A DNA stretch of 64,000 bases. Source: Lacibacter sp. H375 (lineage in GTDB: Bacteria > Bacteroidota > Bacteroidia > Chitinophagales > Chitinophagaceae). The DNA lies in contig NZ_JBBKTT010000001.1 in NCBI RefSeq assembly GCF_037892425.1, positions 1,674,001 to 1,738,000 on the forward strand, written 5' to 3'. This document shows positions 63,604 through 64,000 of this stretch, in pieces; position 1 is the stretch's first letter, and every line of letters starts with the position of its first letter. The translations under genes were made by a program, and so were the position numbers. The notes under the pieces are model-generated. The model was given only the letters and a program-made list of their open reading frames with translations, was not told the origin of the DNA and made no database searches.

Positions 63604-64000
63604 CTATGCTTTTCGCTTATAAAAAGTCTGTTCTATTTTTTTGTCAACCGGTTTTACCGTTTGCAGGAATTTATAGATGGCTTTGATCTCCATATCACTC
63701 ATGCGACTGAAAGGTCCCCATGCCATGGGACTGTGTTTGTTGAGTTTTCCCTGACGTATACGGGTGCGGAACATCTCCTCACTCCAGCCATAAATACGTC
63801 CTGTTCCTTTATGTGGTGTAAGATTTGGACTTTGGCATTCGTAGTTTTTAGGATCAATAACAGATTCCATTTTAAAACCGCCTGCAAAAGGTTCGCCAAT
63901 AAAAGCACCCGTCATCAGATCCCGATCAGTATGACAACCGTTACAATTTGCAACACTAACAGCAAGGTATCTTCCATATTCAACAGTTGTATCTGCTTTT
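63604..64000 (-). CDS. c-type cytochrome, partial (5' end outside the window)
   Basis: The frame is open from the right edge of the window. It reads VANCNGCHTDRD, a haem c CxxCH motif, then FIGEPFAGGFKMESVIDPK, SPNLTPHKGTGRIYGWSEEMF and a late SPMAWGPFSRMSDMEIKAIYKFL, where the Met could be the axial ligand. This layout, with NLTP and the MPW-like end, fits the cytochrome c subunits of membrane dehydrogenases. The missing start lies beyond 64000. Confidence 0.85.
   Translation of the reverse strand, partial: KADTTVEYGRYLAVSVANCNGCHTDRDLMTGAFIGEPFAGGFKMESVIDPKNYECQSPNLTPHKGTGRIYGWSEEMFRTRIRQGKLNKHSPMAWGPFSRMSDMEIKAIYKFLQTVKPVDKKIEQTFYKRKA

Overview
The window looks like a chromosomal segment of a Bacteroidota bacterium, most likely family Chitinophagaceae. 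The reasons are inferential: carotenoid genes of the Bacteroidota type (crtI, crtB, idi, a crtD-like desaturase, cruF, crtZ and a fused crtYc/Yd cyclase), DUF6089 and DUF4286 proteins, ribosomal protein THX, serC next to a DUF1015 gene, few Shine-Dalgarno sequences, several TTG starts, and promoter-like TAnnTTTG boxes. No rRNA, tRNA, CRISPR array or intact transposon was seen.

Region 1 (1-520) is a small GIY-YIG nuclease gene between inverted copies of a roughly 54-base hairpin repeat. Region 2 (533-42426) is a very large surface-polysaccharide locus, almost all on the + strand and tightly packed. It begins with a sugar O- or N-acetyltransferase and an ABC exporter (Wzm/Wzt). It continues with about twenty glycosyltransferases of the GT2, GT4, GT8-like and GT25 types, two divergent GT-D-like proteins, six FkbM-family methyltransferases and a class I methyltransferase. 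It also has four acetyl/acyltransferases in all, two lipoprotein SGNH/sialate-esterase-like proteins and a Wzy-like polymerase. It ends with GDP-fucose synthesis (gmd, fcl), a PHP-type tyrosine phosphatase and a last GT4. Two decayed genes lie inside it: an acetyltransferase at about 7728-8073 and a GT4 amino terminus at 25391-25478. Together with paralogue pairs and a sharp base-composition step inside wzt, they point to a locus that is still being rearranged. The expected product is a heavily methylated, acetylated, probably fucose-containing glycan. No initiating transferase, flippase or Wzc kinase is in the window.

Region 3 (42508-50330) is a regulated carotenoid island. A MerR/CarH-like cobalamin-binding regulator carries the W-x9-EH light-sensor signature. 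A strong terminator and a promoter region with paired TGTTTAA/TTAAACA half-sites follow. Then comes an ECF sigma factor and a tightly packed operon crtI-crtB-idi-crtD-cruF-crtZ-crtYcd. The enzyme set predicts a monocyclic hydroxylated carotenoid like saproxanthin; no ketolase is present. A likely scheme is that light releases the CarH-like repressor from the sigma-factor promoter and the sigma factor then helps transcribe the operon.

Region 4 (50437-64000) is ordinary housekeeping sequence: an SPFH protein, a DUF6089 outer-membrane protein, a zinc-ribbon/helix-hairpin-helix protein, serC, DUF1015, a TPR protein, a long-chain acyl-CoA synthetase, a small lipoprotein, pyrH, a coiled-coil membrane protein and pdxH. 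On the - strand are ribosomal protein THX, HU, DUF4286, exonuclease III and the 3' part of a c-type cytochrome cut by the window edge. Clear hairpin terminators separate many of these units.
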